The notes under the pieces were generated by a model. That model had not been told where the DNA came from, did no database searches, and saw nothing but the letters and a program-made list of their open reading frames with translations. 64,000 bases of DNA, taken from Kalaharituber pfeilii (lineage: Eukaryota > Ascomycota > Pezizomycetes > Pezizales > Pezizaceae). Below, piece by piece: positions 43,375 through 53,742 of this stretch (within the stretch, counting starts at the first letter, position 1; each line of letters begins with the position of its first letter). The translations under genes and the position numbers were made by a program. The stretch lies in contig WHUZ01000021.1 in the NCBI GenBank assembly GCA_015179045.1, positions 186,001 to 250,000 of the forward strand, in the 5' to 3' direction.

Positions 43375-44738
43375 CTATGGGGGCCATCGACAACAACCAC
43401 TTCAGGACGAGCGTTTGGAAGCGACTCCACAACCACAACGTCCCCCGAGCGAAAACCACATAGATCGAAAGCTCTCAGCGAGCTGAGTCTCTTGATCTAA
43501 TTTTTATTCCCAAATACCCGACACTGCAAATTTCCCTCGAGGGCGAAATTTTTGAGGAATCTTCAGCTCACCAACCCCGTTGCCAACACACCAACCCTGC
43601 GCCAAGCACCAATAGAATGCCGCCAAAAGGGCGCAACAACCGAGGAAATCCCTCCCACGACGAGAAACCGGTGAGAGACTGGTAGACGGACCTGTCGCTG
43701 GAGCTATACACAAAAGGGAAAAGGTTATAGCCACGTCGCTCTGGAGCCATGCGACAGAAGACGCCTACGGCGCGGCCCCCGAGCCAACACCACGAGCGAT
43801 CATAGAGATCGTATGGAGCCAAGGCTTGTGGCCGACAATCCATCACCGCCACCACCCACACTGGGGCTCAGCCCCATCACTACCATAGACACGGAACCGG
43901 CGGAAGATATCCCTGCGACCCGGGGTTTTAGCCCCATCCACACCGTGCTCTCGGAGGAGCCAGCCCCGACCAGAAAGCACAAAACGGCGGCACCACCTCC
44001 CGCAACAAAAAATACCCCCGCCCCACCCCGACTCCCGTCACGAGACCGGAAAATGCGCGAAACAAGAAGCGCAAAGGCAAGACCCCGTCCCCTCGGGACC
44101 CATACGCGATCAAGCGCCAACTTGACGACAAGGAGGCAAAAAAGATCGCGTCCGCACCCCGGTCGGCGACACCGCAGGCCCCGCGCCTGACAACACCCAT
44201 CGAGCTCCAAGCCCACCCCAGGCCCAACGCCCAACACCCCGACACCCAGAATTCCCACCCACCCCAAGACCAAGCTCCCCACAACACCGCCTACCCCAGA
44301 TGCCACTACCACGTCAAAAGCCGGCATTGTTGTACACGGAATAGCCCTGAGGAAGGGCTTAGGGAAGGTCCGGAGATGGCTGGAGGCAGCTAACAAAGAT
44401 TTAGGCAAGACAACCGGAATCCGTTGGCTGAGGAAGAAGGACACGTTGGTCAACGAGGGAAAGAAGACAAGTTCAGCGGTAGTTTAACTGGAAAAAACTA
44501 CCGAGGTTGGGAGAGTTAGGCTTGGAGGGCGATGGCTGCGAGTGAACCAGTATGAATGGGACAGAGGTCGGAAGTAGGAAGACGAACGTACTGGCTCACT
44601 ACTCACCCGCATCATGGATAAGCACCGCGGGTATCACATGTATCTAGTCAATTTTCTTTCTTTAGTTTAAATAAAACCCTCGCCATATCCCATAGGGCGG
44701 CATGCGAGTATTGATATTAAAAAAACAAAAAAAAAAGA
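43375..44738 (+). mobile_element. ORF1-only LINE inserted in duplication copy 1
   Basis: The element interrupts sequence that is continuous in copy 2 (49760-49795). AGTTCTAT occurs before its 5' end and again after the A-rich tail near 44738-44746, a likely target duplication. An ORF1-like gene (43616-44577) is followed 112 nt later by the stem-loop at 44689-44709 and an A-rich tail. There is no ORF2. The 5' end could shift by up to about 15 bases. Confidence 0.8.
43616..44577 (+). pseudogene. LINE ORF1-like gene with stops and frameshifts
   Basis: It starts ATG-CCG-CCA-AAA-GGG and runs about 22 codons to a TAG. It continues as DLSLELYTKGK, meets a second TAG, has a Pro-rich middle in a shifted frame, then AGIVVHGIALRKGLG, VRRWLEAANKDLG, GIRWLRKKD and VRLGGRWLRVNQYEWDRGRK to a TAG stop. 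The first two stops fit CAG-to-TAG change (CpA to TpA). A TAA replaces a Tyr codon near 44485. It would be an RNA-binding LINE ORF1 product if intact. Confidence 0.75.
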
Positions 44739-44981
44739 AGTTCTATCGGCAGCTTGCTTGGTTGTCGCCAAGACGGTTTCTGCAGGGATATATGCATTGC
44801 TTGCCATTCAGTGAAGTGAAGAAACCCCAGCAACAGCCACCTCACGACCGTGTTGAGTATCTACTACTGCTATATTTTGGTTGTGCTCTGCTACTGTGCG
44901 AATTCAAACTAACACTTTCACTGGCAAACTGCAACATACTGTGCCTTAGCCGCAAAATCAATGCGGACAAACCGAAGTACA

Positions 44982-45307
44982 CAGTGCGTAGGCAAAAGTC
45001 TTCGGGACTATGCAGTATAAGGAAAAGCGCTTTACCAAGCCTTGGAGTCACGAGACATGCATCCGAGAGGACCCCCTTAAGAAAACACAACTCAACCAAA
45101 AGTACTCCTGTTTTAATTTTCAGAAAGGGTCTGGATTCTATGATGCCCATTCATGGGGTCTATTATTTTTTTGCAATTCATTAGCTCGTGTATGGATTTT
45201 ATATTGATTTTTCGAACAGTACTGAAAAAGAGGTCCAAGGAGCTTCCAGATGCATGTTTCGCTTTTCCTCATACAGCATAGTCCCGAAGACTTTTGCCTA
45301 CGCACTG
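44982..45307. mobile_element. Tc1-like MITE, copy in duplication copy 1
   Basis: The element is 326 bp. Long inverted ends begin CAGTGCGTAGGCAAAAGTC and close with the complement before TA (45308-45309). The left flank here reads ACAC instead of the TAC seen in the second copy. The ends share CAGT and AAAAGTCTT spacing with the full-size Tc1 element at 48138-49467, so that family may have moved it. It was present before the segmental duplication. Confidence 0.8.
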
Positions 45308-46025
45308 TAGTACGTCACCCTACCAACACTAATATGCATAGAACCTGGTGCTAGATGGATGAGGTGTAAGTACTATAGTCAGACCTTACTATAACGAACA
45401 CGTAAAATTTGGCCCTTTCTTTTCGTTATATCATAGCAAGGTTTTCGTTATAGAAAATTGTGACAAATTAGTCATGCAACCTTGGCAGCTGAGTTCAGAC
45501 TCCTCAACAGCTATTACAGCACATTTCATATTGACTTACTAGCATAGGAAATAACCAAATCAAGAAATATTCGAGACTATAAAATAAAGCATAAGTGAAT
45601 TTTGAACTAATAGAAATCTGTAATGGACTGCCTTCGGTGCCGACAAGCACTCAGTAATGAGAACACTCAAGATGTCAACAACTACTAACAAGCAGTGAGC
45701 AGCAAGTAAATTTGAGAAGCATCAGATTATCTATGCAAGAAAGATAAGAGCATGATGGGTGAGCAACTGGAAAGTTGGAAGTTCAGAAGAGATAGTGAGC
45801 GTAGTGGTGGGATTTTGGTTAGAGTGGTTGATTTGATAAAGTTGACAGATATAGATGTTGTAAATATCACTGCAGCGGAGGGATGCGAGTATCCAGACCG
45901 GAATGTGACATCTAAGGATAGTAGAGATCAATTTTAAAGGTGCGGGTCTTGATAATACAGTGCTATCCTTCGGTGTTAAGTGTACACCTCTATCAGTTTT
46001 TCTCCTCTTGATTTCACCCCCACAG

Positions 46026-46098
46026 AGCGCATCACCCTAGGCGCGTCACCCCCTAGGTGCGTCACCCCCTAGGTGCGTCACTTCCCTAGGTGCGCCAC
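46026..46098 (+). repeat. Short tandem repeat, unit about 16-17 bp
   Basis: About four and a half imperfect copies of GCGTCACCCCCTAGGT. Non-coding; variable C-run length between units suggests slippage. Confidence 0.8.
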
Positions 46099-46377
46099 CC
46101 CCCCTAGCAGTTGTATGGACCCCCGAGCGAAGCGAGTGGGGTCCCTCAGTGAGCATGTGTGCAAGCGGCTGAAAACGTATGTTCAAACTCATCAGACAAA
46201 GTCCTCGCGGTCGGGAGCGTACAATTTACTACTCCGTGACAGCACTAATCCCGGTCGTGAGTGTCGCGTCAGCTCCCACCGCACACTCTGCCCCCATTGC
46301 GAGCGTAGCGAGCGGGCATTCTCTAGTGAGTTAATACGGTATGTAGAGTGTAATAGAGTGATCGGGTGTGGTGGGAG

Positions 46378-46480
46378 CAGTAACAGTATGATAGTGCGAG
46401 CAGTAACAGTAGTGCGAGCAGTAGCAGCAGTGCGAGCAGTTGCAACAGTGCGAGCAGTAGCAGCAGTGCGGGTAGTGGGA
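46378..46480 (+). repeat. Tandem repeat of GCGAGCAGTAGCAGCAGT type
   Basis: Several imperfect 15- and 18-bp units alternate AGTAACAGT and AGTAGCAGCAGTGCGAGC. Short frames on both strands across it are compositional artefacts. Confidence 0.75.
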
Positions 46481-46555
46481 GTGGTAGAGCGGTAGAAGCT
46501 GTGGGAGAACGATGGAGCGGTGGAGGTGGAAGAATACCTTCAAACTCGCTGCATA

Positions 46556-46599
46556 CTAGCCAGTAAAATATGTATTCGGACATAGCGTTTACTGGCCAG
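46556..46599. mobile_element. 44-bp relative of the palindromic MITE
   Basis: It begins CTAGCCAGTAAAATATGTAT like the 80-bp element at 42960 but ends after TTTACTGGCCAG. It is flanked by TA on both sides (46554-46555, 46600-46601). It looks like an internal deletion derivative that kept about 12 bp of right arm. Confidence 0.7.
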
Positions 46600-47074
46600 T
46601 ACTATGGGGCGGAACGTGCATGTACCCATGCAAATGATGTGCTTAGTCATCGAGCCAAATGTCACCCCTTTCTCCGCGTACAGATGCCCCCAACCATACG
46701 AGTACTACTCTACTCCTGCAATTGCCTGGCTTTAATCAGCCACAAACAACCTTTGGAAAAAAAAAGGTAGCCTCTTCGAAGCTTACTCGCGCGAACCCTC
46801 GCAGTCGCAAGGTAACCATATACTGGTGATATAGTACTTGTTTAATATTTTTGCAATGATAATTATTTTAATGATATCTTCAATTTATTTACTCTTTAAA
46901 ACGTATAATAATAAGATAAAAACACTTCCGAAAGATAAAGCAGAATGACCCAGAACGAAGGGAGAAGCTAGATGCTATGACAGGGCGTTTGCCAAGAGCT
47001 CGCTTACTTGCATTAGCGAGTTCGCTTACTGATTAAGCATGCACTGTAAGATGGCGCAGTGAGCTACCAGGGGG

Positions 47075-47806
47075 TCAAATTAAAAGAAAAAAAAAAAAAA
47101 ACGAAAGCCTTATGCCTCGCGCTCGGCTTTTAGCATCCAGGGGCTCTTGGCATGAGACTAAAAAAAGAACAGGGCTCTTAAGAACGTTAGTAAGCAAGCC
47201 GTTTTGTTTGATTAATTGTGCTTGAACGTCGGAATTTGTTGCTTCAAGTGTCTTCAAAACCGCTTTCTGCTGGATGAGAAGTACCGAAACCTCCCAAAAC
47301 ATTTTGAAAAGCATTTCACTATCAACTGTTCAGCATCACCATTAATAAATTAGAGGTTCAGAATTATTTGGCACCTACCAGCTTGTAATATTCAGCGAGA
47401 ATTGTAAAATTTGGGTGTAGCGATGTAAGGTGTCGGCCATTTGAAGACAATCCTCCTTCTTGAGAGGAAATAGGAGCCGGGCTTTAAATTTGGACCCTCT
47501 TGGTGCATCCATATTCAACTTCACCAATGTCGAATATAGCTCTCTGATAATAATCTCGCAGTTTGTTATGATGACACATAATGCAGAGTCATCTCCAAAA
47601 TTGACACTCCCCTTAATCTCGTCTTGCTCCAGAAATTCCACCAGCTGGCTTAAGACCGAGTTCAGTGCTGTAATCTCTGCCAGTAAATTTCGAGCTTCCG
47701 TCGGGGCAGATTTGACGTCGCTAGTGTATTGGGTTAAGAGTTTCACGAGCTTCATGCTCAAAGCAAGAAAGCCAGCAACTCCCGACGCAAGAGATACGGG
47801 ATCCAT
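47075..47806 (-). CDS. Stand-alone HeLo-like (fungal STAND N-terminal) domain protein
   Basis: Two exons, 47379-47806 and 47075-47318, with a GTAGGT donor and GATAG acceptor, join in frame to 223 aa. The N-terminus MDPVSLASGVAGFLALS plus the helices up to LNITSC match the N-terminal domain of fungal STAND proteins (PF17111-like). Exon 2 gives a helical QQKAVLKTLEATNSDVQAQL stretch. The last 40 residues run into a Phe-rich tail encoded by an A/T run and are doubtful; copy 1 stops 28 codons earlier. No NTPase or repeat domain follows, so this is either a small cell-death effector-like protein or a remnant of a larger NLR. An upstream in-frame ATG at 47848 adds 14 residues that do not fit the family. 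Confidence 0.7.
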
Positions 47807-48137
47807 GGTGTTGCAGGATGGTAGAATCGAAAGGCCGTAGGATCTCAACTAAGCAAGCGTTAGGACAGAAAATAGAGGTACTGAGTAAACGTAGATGCTA
47901 TAGTAATCGAGCTTCGTGATGCTGAGTGATGATGGTCTCGAAGTGTCCAAATGTGCACTGGAGTATAGAATTACCCCTATCGTCATGGCAATTCTGAGTA
48001 AACTGTTAAGTGCCCAACTGAATGATTTGTTGATCTGACCTGCAGGCAGCAGGCAATGCTCAGCCCCAGAAGTGTGGGTCTTCCCTTCTCTAAGCTAGGA
48101 AAAAATCGATGCAGCTTACAGCAGCGCTAGCAAGCTA

Positions 48138-49467
48138 CAGTCACTGAGCCAAAAGTCTTGGTGAAACAGGTCAGTGCGATACTGTCTGCATGAACAAAAA
48201 TTGATATATCTCAACAACCATTGACCCGATCAATATACAACTTAAACTGATGATAGTGTACATCAAACTGAACAAGATACAGCACAGGAATAGGCTATAG
48301 TACAAGAAGCTGAATTTAATATCGAGTGTACCATCCCTTTGCATCAATTACCGCAGCCACCTGATCCAGCATGCTTTTCCACAGGCTCTCAAACAAGGAC
48401 TCTGGTAGGCTGTCCCAGACTTTGGGAAGCACTTCTGCTAACTTGGCTCTAACAGCATCTGGCCCTCCGGGAGTGTTGCTAATGTTGGGGTACTTCTCAT
48501 GAAGTTTCTTTTTTAGGACCACCCAAACATGCTCAATTGGGTTGAGGTCGGGTGAGTAGGGAGGGTGCAAATCGACAGGAATTTTACGCCGCTTAAAAAA
48601 AGCCTGCACAATCTTTGCTTATGGACTGGTGCATTATCTTGTTGAAACCTAGCACCACCAGTAGTGTTGTTGATGTGCTCTACTACTGGTAGAACTAAGA
48701 GCTTGACAAGACGCCGGTTTAAGACTGCATTGACAGACCGTACAACCAAAAGTACAAATGTACCCTTAGTTTTACTGCTGTAAAAGCAACCCCAGACTAT
48801 AATAGAAACACCTTTGCCCTTCTTTTTTGGTGCGATGCAGTCGGCATTCCATTTTTCATACGGAAATCGAAAGACTCATAATTGCTGAGGATTGTCGGAT
48901 TTCTCCACACTACACTCATCACTCCAAATTGTTATTTTGAAGTCTTCAATAGTCCAATCCTTGCGTTCTAGAGCCCACTGGAGTCTTGCGAAAGCTCATT
49001 CTGGCGTTAATATTGGTCGATGCTTGGCTAGCCACTTCTTAAGGCCATATTCACGTAAATACCGATCCAGGGTCCACACCGACACGTCAGGGCAGCATGC
49101 ATCTCGCACTTCCTCACGTGAGGCTCCTTTATGCTTTCTAACATATCGCCAAATATGCTGCCTTTGTCTTCTGTTCAATTTCGGGGGTCTGCCGCTTCTG
49201 GGAAGGTTTTCATCCGACTGCCGAATTTCACGCCTAACAACAAAATTCTTGATAGTTGACCATGGGCGTCCGACTATGCTACTAATTGCAGCAATTTTAT
49301 ATTGTAAATAAAGAAGAGCAATTATCATACCCTTCTCTATATTTGTCATCTCTCGTCGGGTTGTTTTTTGTGGCATCGTGGTTGTTATGGTACAAAATAT
49401 CAAGCGTGTCACATTAGCAACACGTGACGCTCAGGCCCTTTTCACCAAGACTTTTACTCAGTGACTG
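48138..49467 (-). mobile_element. Full-length Tc1/mariner transposon
   Basis: The element is 1330 bp with inverted ends beginning CAGTCACTGAGCCAAAAGTC (right-end complement CAGTCACTGAGTAAAAGTC), flanked by TA (48136-48137 and 49468-49469). Duplication copy 1 keeps the unoccupied site AAGCTACCTATCATT near 43086-43100. It carries a broken transposase gene on the minus strand. Confidence 0.95.
48316..49412 (-). pseudogene. Tc1/mariner transposase, broken
   Basis: Read on the minus strand. An N-terminal helix-turn-helix region (TNIEKGMIIALL, GRPWSTIKNFV, RSGRPPKLNRRQRQ) is followed by a TGA near 49000. The DDE core follows in pieces: WSDEC (first Asp), a shifted frame with QQDNAPVHK (second Asp), then HPPYSPDLNPIEHVW with the final Glu. 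At least two stops and one frameshift separate the parts, so it cannot make a working enzyme. C-to-T change could account for the TGA. Confidence 0.85.
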
Positions 49468-50016
49468 TACCTATCATTGTAGAGTATTTTAATTTTTCTT
49501 GTTCAATTTTATTTTCCTTCTCTGTACTTGAATGCCGTCCTCCTGTATTCTCATACTCAGCCCCTAGGGCACTTGTTGCTATAGGAATAATCCTATTGGG
49601 CCCTAGCGATGGTGAGCCATTGTTCTCGTGCCAGCGAGTCGTAACAATTCAGGCGTGGCTGGAAGCATCTACTACCAGAATTTGTGTATGTCTCCTTTGC
49701 AGTCTAGCGCATATTTATTCTCCCCACTCGCTTCGCTCGGGGTTCGCTCAGTTCTATGGGGGCGGCACCTACGGTACGGCAGCTTGCTTGGTTGCCGCCA
49801 AGACGGTTTCTGCAGGGATGTGTGCCATTCAGTTGAAGTATGAAGAAACCCCAGCAACAGCCACCTCACGACCGCGGGTGTTGAGTATCTACTACTGCTC
49901 TCGGGGCTATATTTTGGTTGGGCTCTGCTACTGTGCGAATTTAAACTAACACTTTCACTGGCAAACTGCAACATACTGTGCCTTAGCCGCAAAAGCAATG
50001 CGGACAAACCCAAGTA

Positions 50017-50347
50017 CAGTGCGTAGGCAAAAGTCTTCGGGACTATGCAGTATAAGGAAAAGCGCTTTACCAAGCCTTGGAGTCACTAGACATGCATCCG
50101 AGAGGACTCCCCTTGAGAAAACACAACTCAACCAAAAGTACTTCTTTTTTAATTCTGAGAAAGGGTTTGGATTCTATGATGCCCATTCATGGGTCTATTA
50201 TTTTTTTTGCAATTTATCAGATCGTGTATGGATTTTATATTGATTTTTCGAACAGTGCTGAGAAAGAGGTGCAAGGAGCTTCCACTCGGATGCATGTCTC
50301 GCTTTTCCTCATACAGCATAGTCTCGAAGACTTTTGCCTACGCACTG
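50017..50347. mobile_element. Tc1-like MITE, copy in duplication copy 2
   Basis: The element is 331 bp, flanked by TA (50015-50016 and 50348-50349), with inverted ends CAGTGCGTAGGCAAAAGTC and complement. It is the counterpart of 44982-45307, with small differences such as ATCCGAGAGGACT near the middle. Confidence 0.85.
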
Positions 50348-50362
50348 TAGCACGTCACCCTA

Positions 50363-53300
50363 TGGTGCCGGCAGCTTAGTACCAACACCAAATCAAGGGG
50401 GTCACAAATTATGTATCCACAACACCACAACTATAGATCTGGAATTTTAAATCTCGTAAATCTATAGTATTTGCTATTGCGAAGAATTCTACGAGATCAG
50501 AAAAAAATAAAAAAAAAAAAAACTGCACATGTGAATAGGAAAAGAAAAGAGGACATTTTGTATGAGAGATGGTCAAAAATGTGACGTGCCAAGAAGGCAA
50601 AAATTTCCTAAATGGGCAATTTTAATACTTACTCAGCTAGTCTTGGCATATTTCTCCTGAGTATTGCGTGCATATTATGCAATTTTGCTGCATGCAATGC
50701 AATACTTACTATCTAAACCCGAAAATGCAAGGGACTTGGCATGAGACTAACTCAAAGGAGTAAAGAAAAGCGAAAAAAAAGCTGCTGACTAATGGTCGAG
50801 CGAAATGTTACAAGGTGTTTTTTTTTTTTTTTTTTTGCATACAGGCTACCAGCCTATGGCAGGGACAAAAAACTTGGTACTATCATAAGGTGCCGGCACC
50901 GTACCAACACTAATACCATAGCATATCCCTGTCCCTTCCCGCCCCCTTAAATTAAAAAAACCCGCAACTCCGGATCGCCAGGGTCCCCGCATCACATCAA
51001 AGCTTGAGTCCACCTCACCCTCATACTGCCTCCCACTACCTCAATCCTCAACTGTGGCCAATTTCCTTTCCACCATCTCCTTCTCAACCTATCCAACACC
51101 AGTCGTACATGAGCCTTCCCCGCTCTTCCTTGCTGCATCAGCATTACGCAACTTATCCTCATCTCCGTTCTTGTCAGTGGGATGGCGCCACTCTTTCAAC
51201 TTTTTCCATTTTCCATGCCACATTGTGTTGTTGCGTACTGGTTTGCAGCACGGTGGAGCCGCTGCGGAGAATTGAAACTGGCGGCGGCGGCACATATCTC
51301 TTTAATTTTCTGAATGGTTTTTAGCGATTTCTCATGAGAATAGTGCTCTGGGTGTGCGTTTATAACGGAGGCGCCAAATGCAGTAACGGGAGCACGGAGG
51401 AGATGAATGGGTCGAGACGATAGGTATCGACTTTGGATTGTCCGCCCCGCTGGCTACCGGTGTTTGTGTTTGTGGAAATTTTGTGGCACTTGAACCATCT
51501 CTGACACCCGCTTACTTGTCCTCCTAGTGCAGTTGCTAGCATCTTCAGGGCTCAACGCACCCTTCATGACAGGGTCAATGGTCTCCTCTTTCCTTCCTCT
51601 ACCAGCATCCAACCCCCCGTCGAGATCCCGTTTGTACACGAAGGTACTAGCGTTGTTGACTCCGACTGCAGAGCTTTGCCTTGGTATGCGCAGTGGCGGC
51701 GAACAATCCTTCCTCAAAGTCAAGGACCAGGTTTGCGATATTCGGTTTGGATGTCTACTCAGGTTGCGATGGATTTGTAGCCTCTGAGGCGTCAGAAGAA
51801 GGGGCTGGTGGTGGTAGTATTGCAGTTTCCGGCTTTCAGAACTCTCAATTCACCTTTTTCCATCATCTTGTTCGATTTTAGATAGCACCACTTTCTCCTC
51901 TCTTTCCCCAATGCATACTCTCTGTTATCAACCTGCGGTTTCACCGTCGCCCTAGCCCAAGCTACACTCCACTCCACTCCTTGTGCACCAGTTCCGCCAT
52001 CCCTGTCTCCATCCACACTCCCATGCTCCTACCACAACGGTCCTCTGCAACATCGGAGATAAGGTTTTCGGCGTCCCGGCGGGTTATACACTTACCTTTC
52101 CCCGCTCCCACCAGAAGTAAATATGGAGTCAATCGCAGGTCCCGGGAGCGAAAACATGCCCACTCATACCCCTTTGCGGACGCTGGCAGTGTCGATTTAA
52201 TATTACTGTGCTTTTTGCGCTGCCGCTGATCCGCCATCATGCCAACTAGAACTCTAAGACCAATTGCGCACTCGCCGAGTGCAATGTCACAGAGAAGCCC
52301 ACCACCTTCTCTGTGTGAGATATTTGCGGTGGTGGCTTCTCTGCTTTAGTGATACAAAAATCCGGCGCCTGTGCGGAAGTGGGAAACTTCCACTGGAATC
52401 ACCATATGCAGCAGCTGCGGTGGCACATACGCCCATTTCGAGCTCGGGAATATTTTACCTTGCCCTTTCGATCCTTTGCATGACTGTCGCTCTCGCTTTC
52501 CAGCTTTTTCCCTCATTCCATGCCTCTTCCCCTCACAGCACTTTCTCATCCGTCTTCAGCTTTTCATGCTTGCGTTGCTGCTTGTGTGTTTTAGTTCTAT
52601 GATTGGCGGGAACTGTCAATGTATATGTCGGCTTCGGCGTGGCATCCAGTGAAGAGGCTTACGCAATATGGATGGGACGCGTAGATGGAGTGATGATCAT
52701 GATTATGATTAAGATGGTTACGATTGCTGTCGTGCTGACGCTGACACGGACCACACTGAGCACAATATTCGAATGCAAAACCTGCATTCCCCGCACTCCA
52801 TACTCGTCTCGCTCGAACAAACCGTTTCCTCGTCCAGTGACCTTTCTCCCGTCAGCAGCCCGCTAGTATACTCCGACGAATATCCAAACTTGACGACCCT
52901 CGCGTCCAAAAAGCGAAAAGTCGAGTAACCGGTTGAGCCCCGTGGTTGGGATGTTGATTGGCACAGGATGGGGGTTAATATATGCTTCTGGTACTGTGTA
53001 ATACAGGGATGATAGATTGTGGAAGAGTCAACGGCTATTCCATCCGGAGTTTGGTGTTGTGGGGAGGAGTAATGGATTTCTATAACGACATCTCTTGGGT
53101 ACACTGATTTCAGATCTAATCATGATGATGAACCTTCTTCTTCACTACCGCTACGCTCTTTTCCAATCTCAATTCGAACCCCATCATTCTCGTTGACGCT
53201 GCCTGCCTTCCCTGATTGCCCTTTGTCGAATTGTATGCGGAACCTAAGGGATCAAAGCGTTGCCGGCATCGTCAAAAATATTATCGAATGTCCACCGGAG

Positions 53301-53742
53301 GTAGTATCAATGGGAGTGGTGAGTGAATGGCTTTTATTTAAAAAAGTATTTTTGTCCCTGATTCTTTCCTTTGGCTGCCTTGGTTGACCGTCAACCCGAT
53401 TTTCTGACACCTTCTGGCGCCTGTGGAAAGGAAAGCCCCCGGAGGTTGTTTTTTTCTCATCATCTATCTCTTAATTCTTTATACCTCGCTCTTGCGCTAT
53501 AGATGGTTTTGCTACAATTAGTCAACTTGCGCCGAGTTGAGGAGTTAAGGAGAGACGGCGGCGGTGAGGCGGGGGATCGGAGGAGGACAGTTGAGCTCAT
53601 CTCTTTGCTGTTGGGGCCTCCTTGCTTCAAATATATTGGCAAATTCATTTAATTCCTTTGTTTTTTGTTAGGAAAATATTCTATACGTACTGGCATTACT
53701 ATGCTATCAATGTTTCTTTTCCATGTAGCATGTTGAGAATTC
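50363..53742. other. Gene-free region
   Basis: No supported gene. Overlapping frames on both strands between 51000 and 53400 (for example 51454-51723 minus, 51527-51787 plus) have coding-like GC content but no family I recognise and no consistent splice pattern. This may be an old decayed gene. Runs of A (50507-50521) and T (50819-50836) lack the LINE stem-loop. Confidence 0.4.

Larger units (their letters stand above)
41434..45320. repeat. Segmental duplication, copy 1
   Basis: This copy matches 46777-50362 in direct orientation across a HeLo-like gene, its upstream region, a block around 43060-43380 and a MITE. It differs by insertions: a LINE (about 43375-44738) and an 80-bp palindrome (42960-43039) occur only here, and a Tc1 element occurs only in copy 2. 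Boundaries are approximate; the left edge is the shared GCGTACTCGCGCG-like block. Confidence 0.8.
45321..46555. other. Region between duplication copies
   Basis: No supported gene. A TAGTCAGACCTTACTATAACG stretch near 45377 looks like one end of a Tc1/pogo-type element, but no matching far end was found. Two tandem repeats (46026-46098 and 46378-46480) and REP-like GCGAAGCGAG and GCGTAGCGAG words (46125, 46300) lie here. Confidence 0.4.
46777..50362. repeat. Segmental duplication, copy 2
   Basis: Direct copy of 41434-45320. It carries an open HeLo-like gene, a Tc1 element absent from copy 1 and the shared MITE, and lacks the LINE and 80-bp palindrome of copy 1. Right ends diverge just after CACTGTAGCACGTCACCCTA. 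Confidence 0.8.

Noticed and set aside
45377..45460. Complete Tc1/pogo-type MITE starting CAGACCTTACTATAACG
   Set aside because: Only one end could be found; no matching inverted end or second TA was seen.
46024..46480. Repeat arrays considered as a CRISPR-like array
   Set aside because: Units are contiguous and imperfect, without unique spacers; they are simple tandem repeats in a eukaryotic genome.
50819..50836. T run as another LINE tail
   Set aside because: The stem-loop that precedes poly(A) in all other LINE tails here is missing on either strand.
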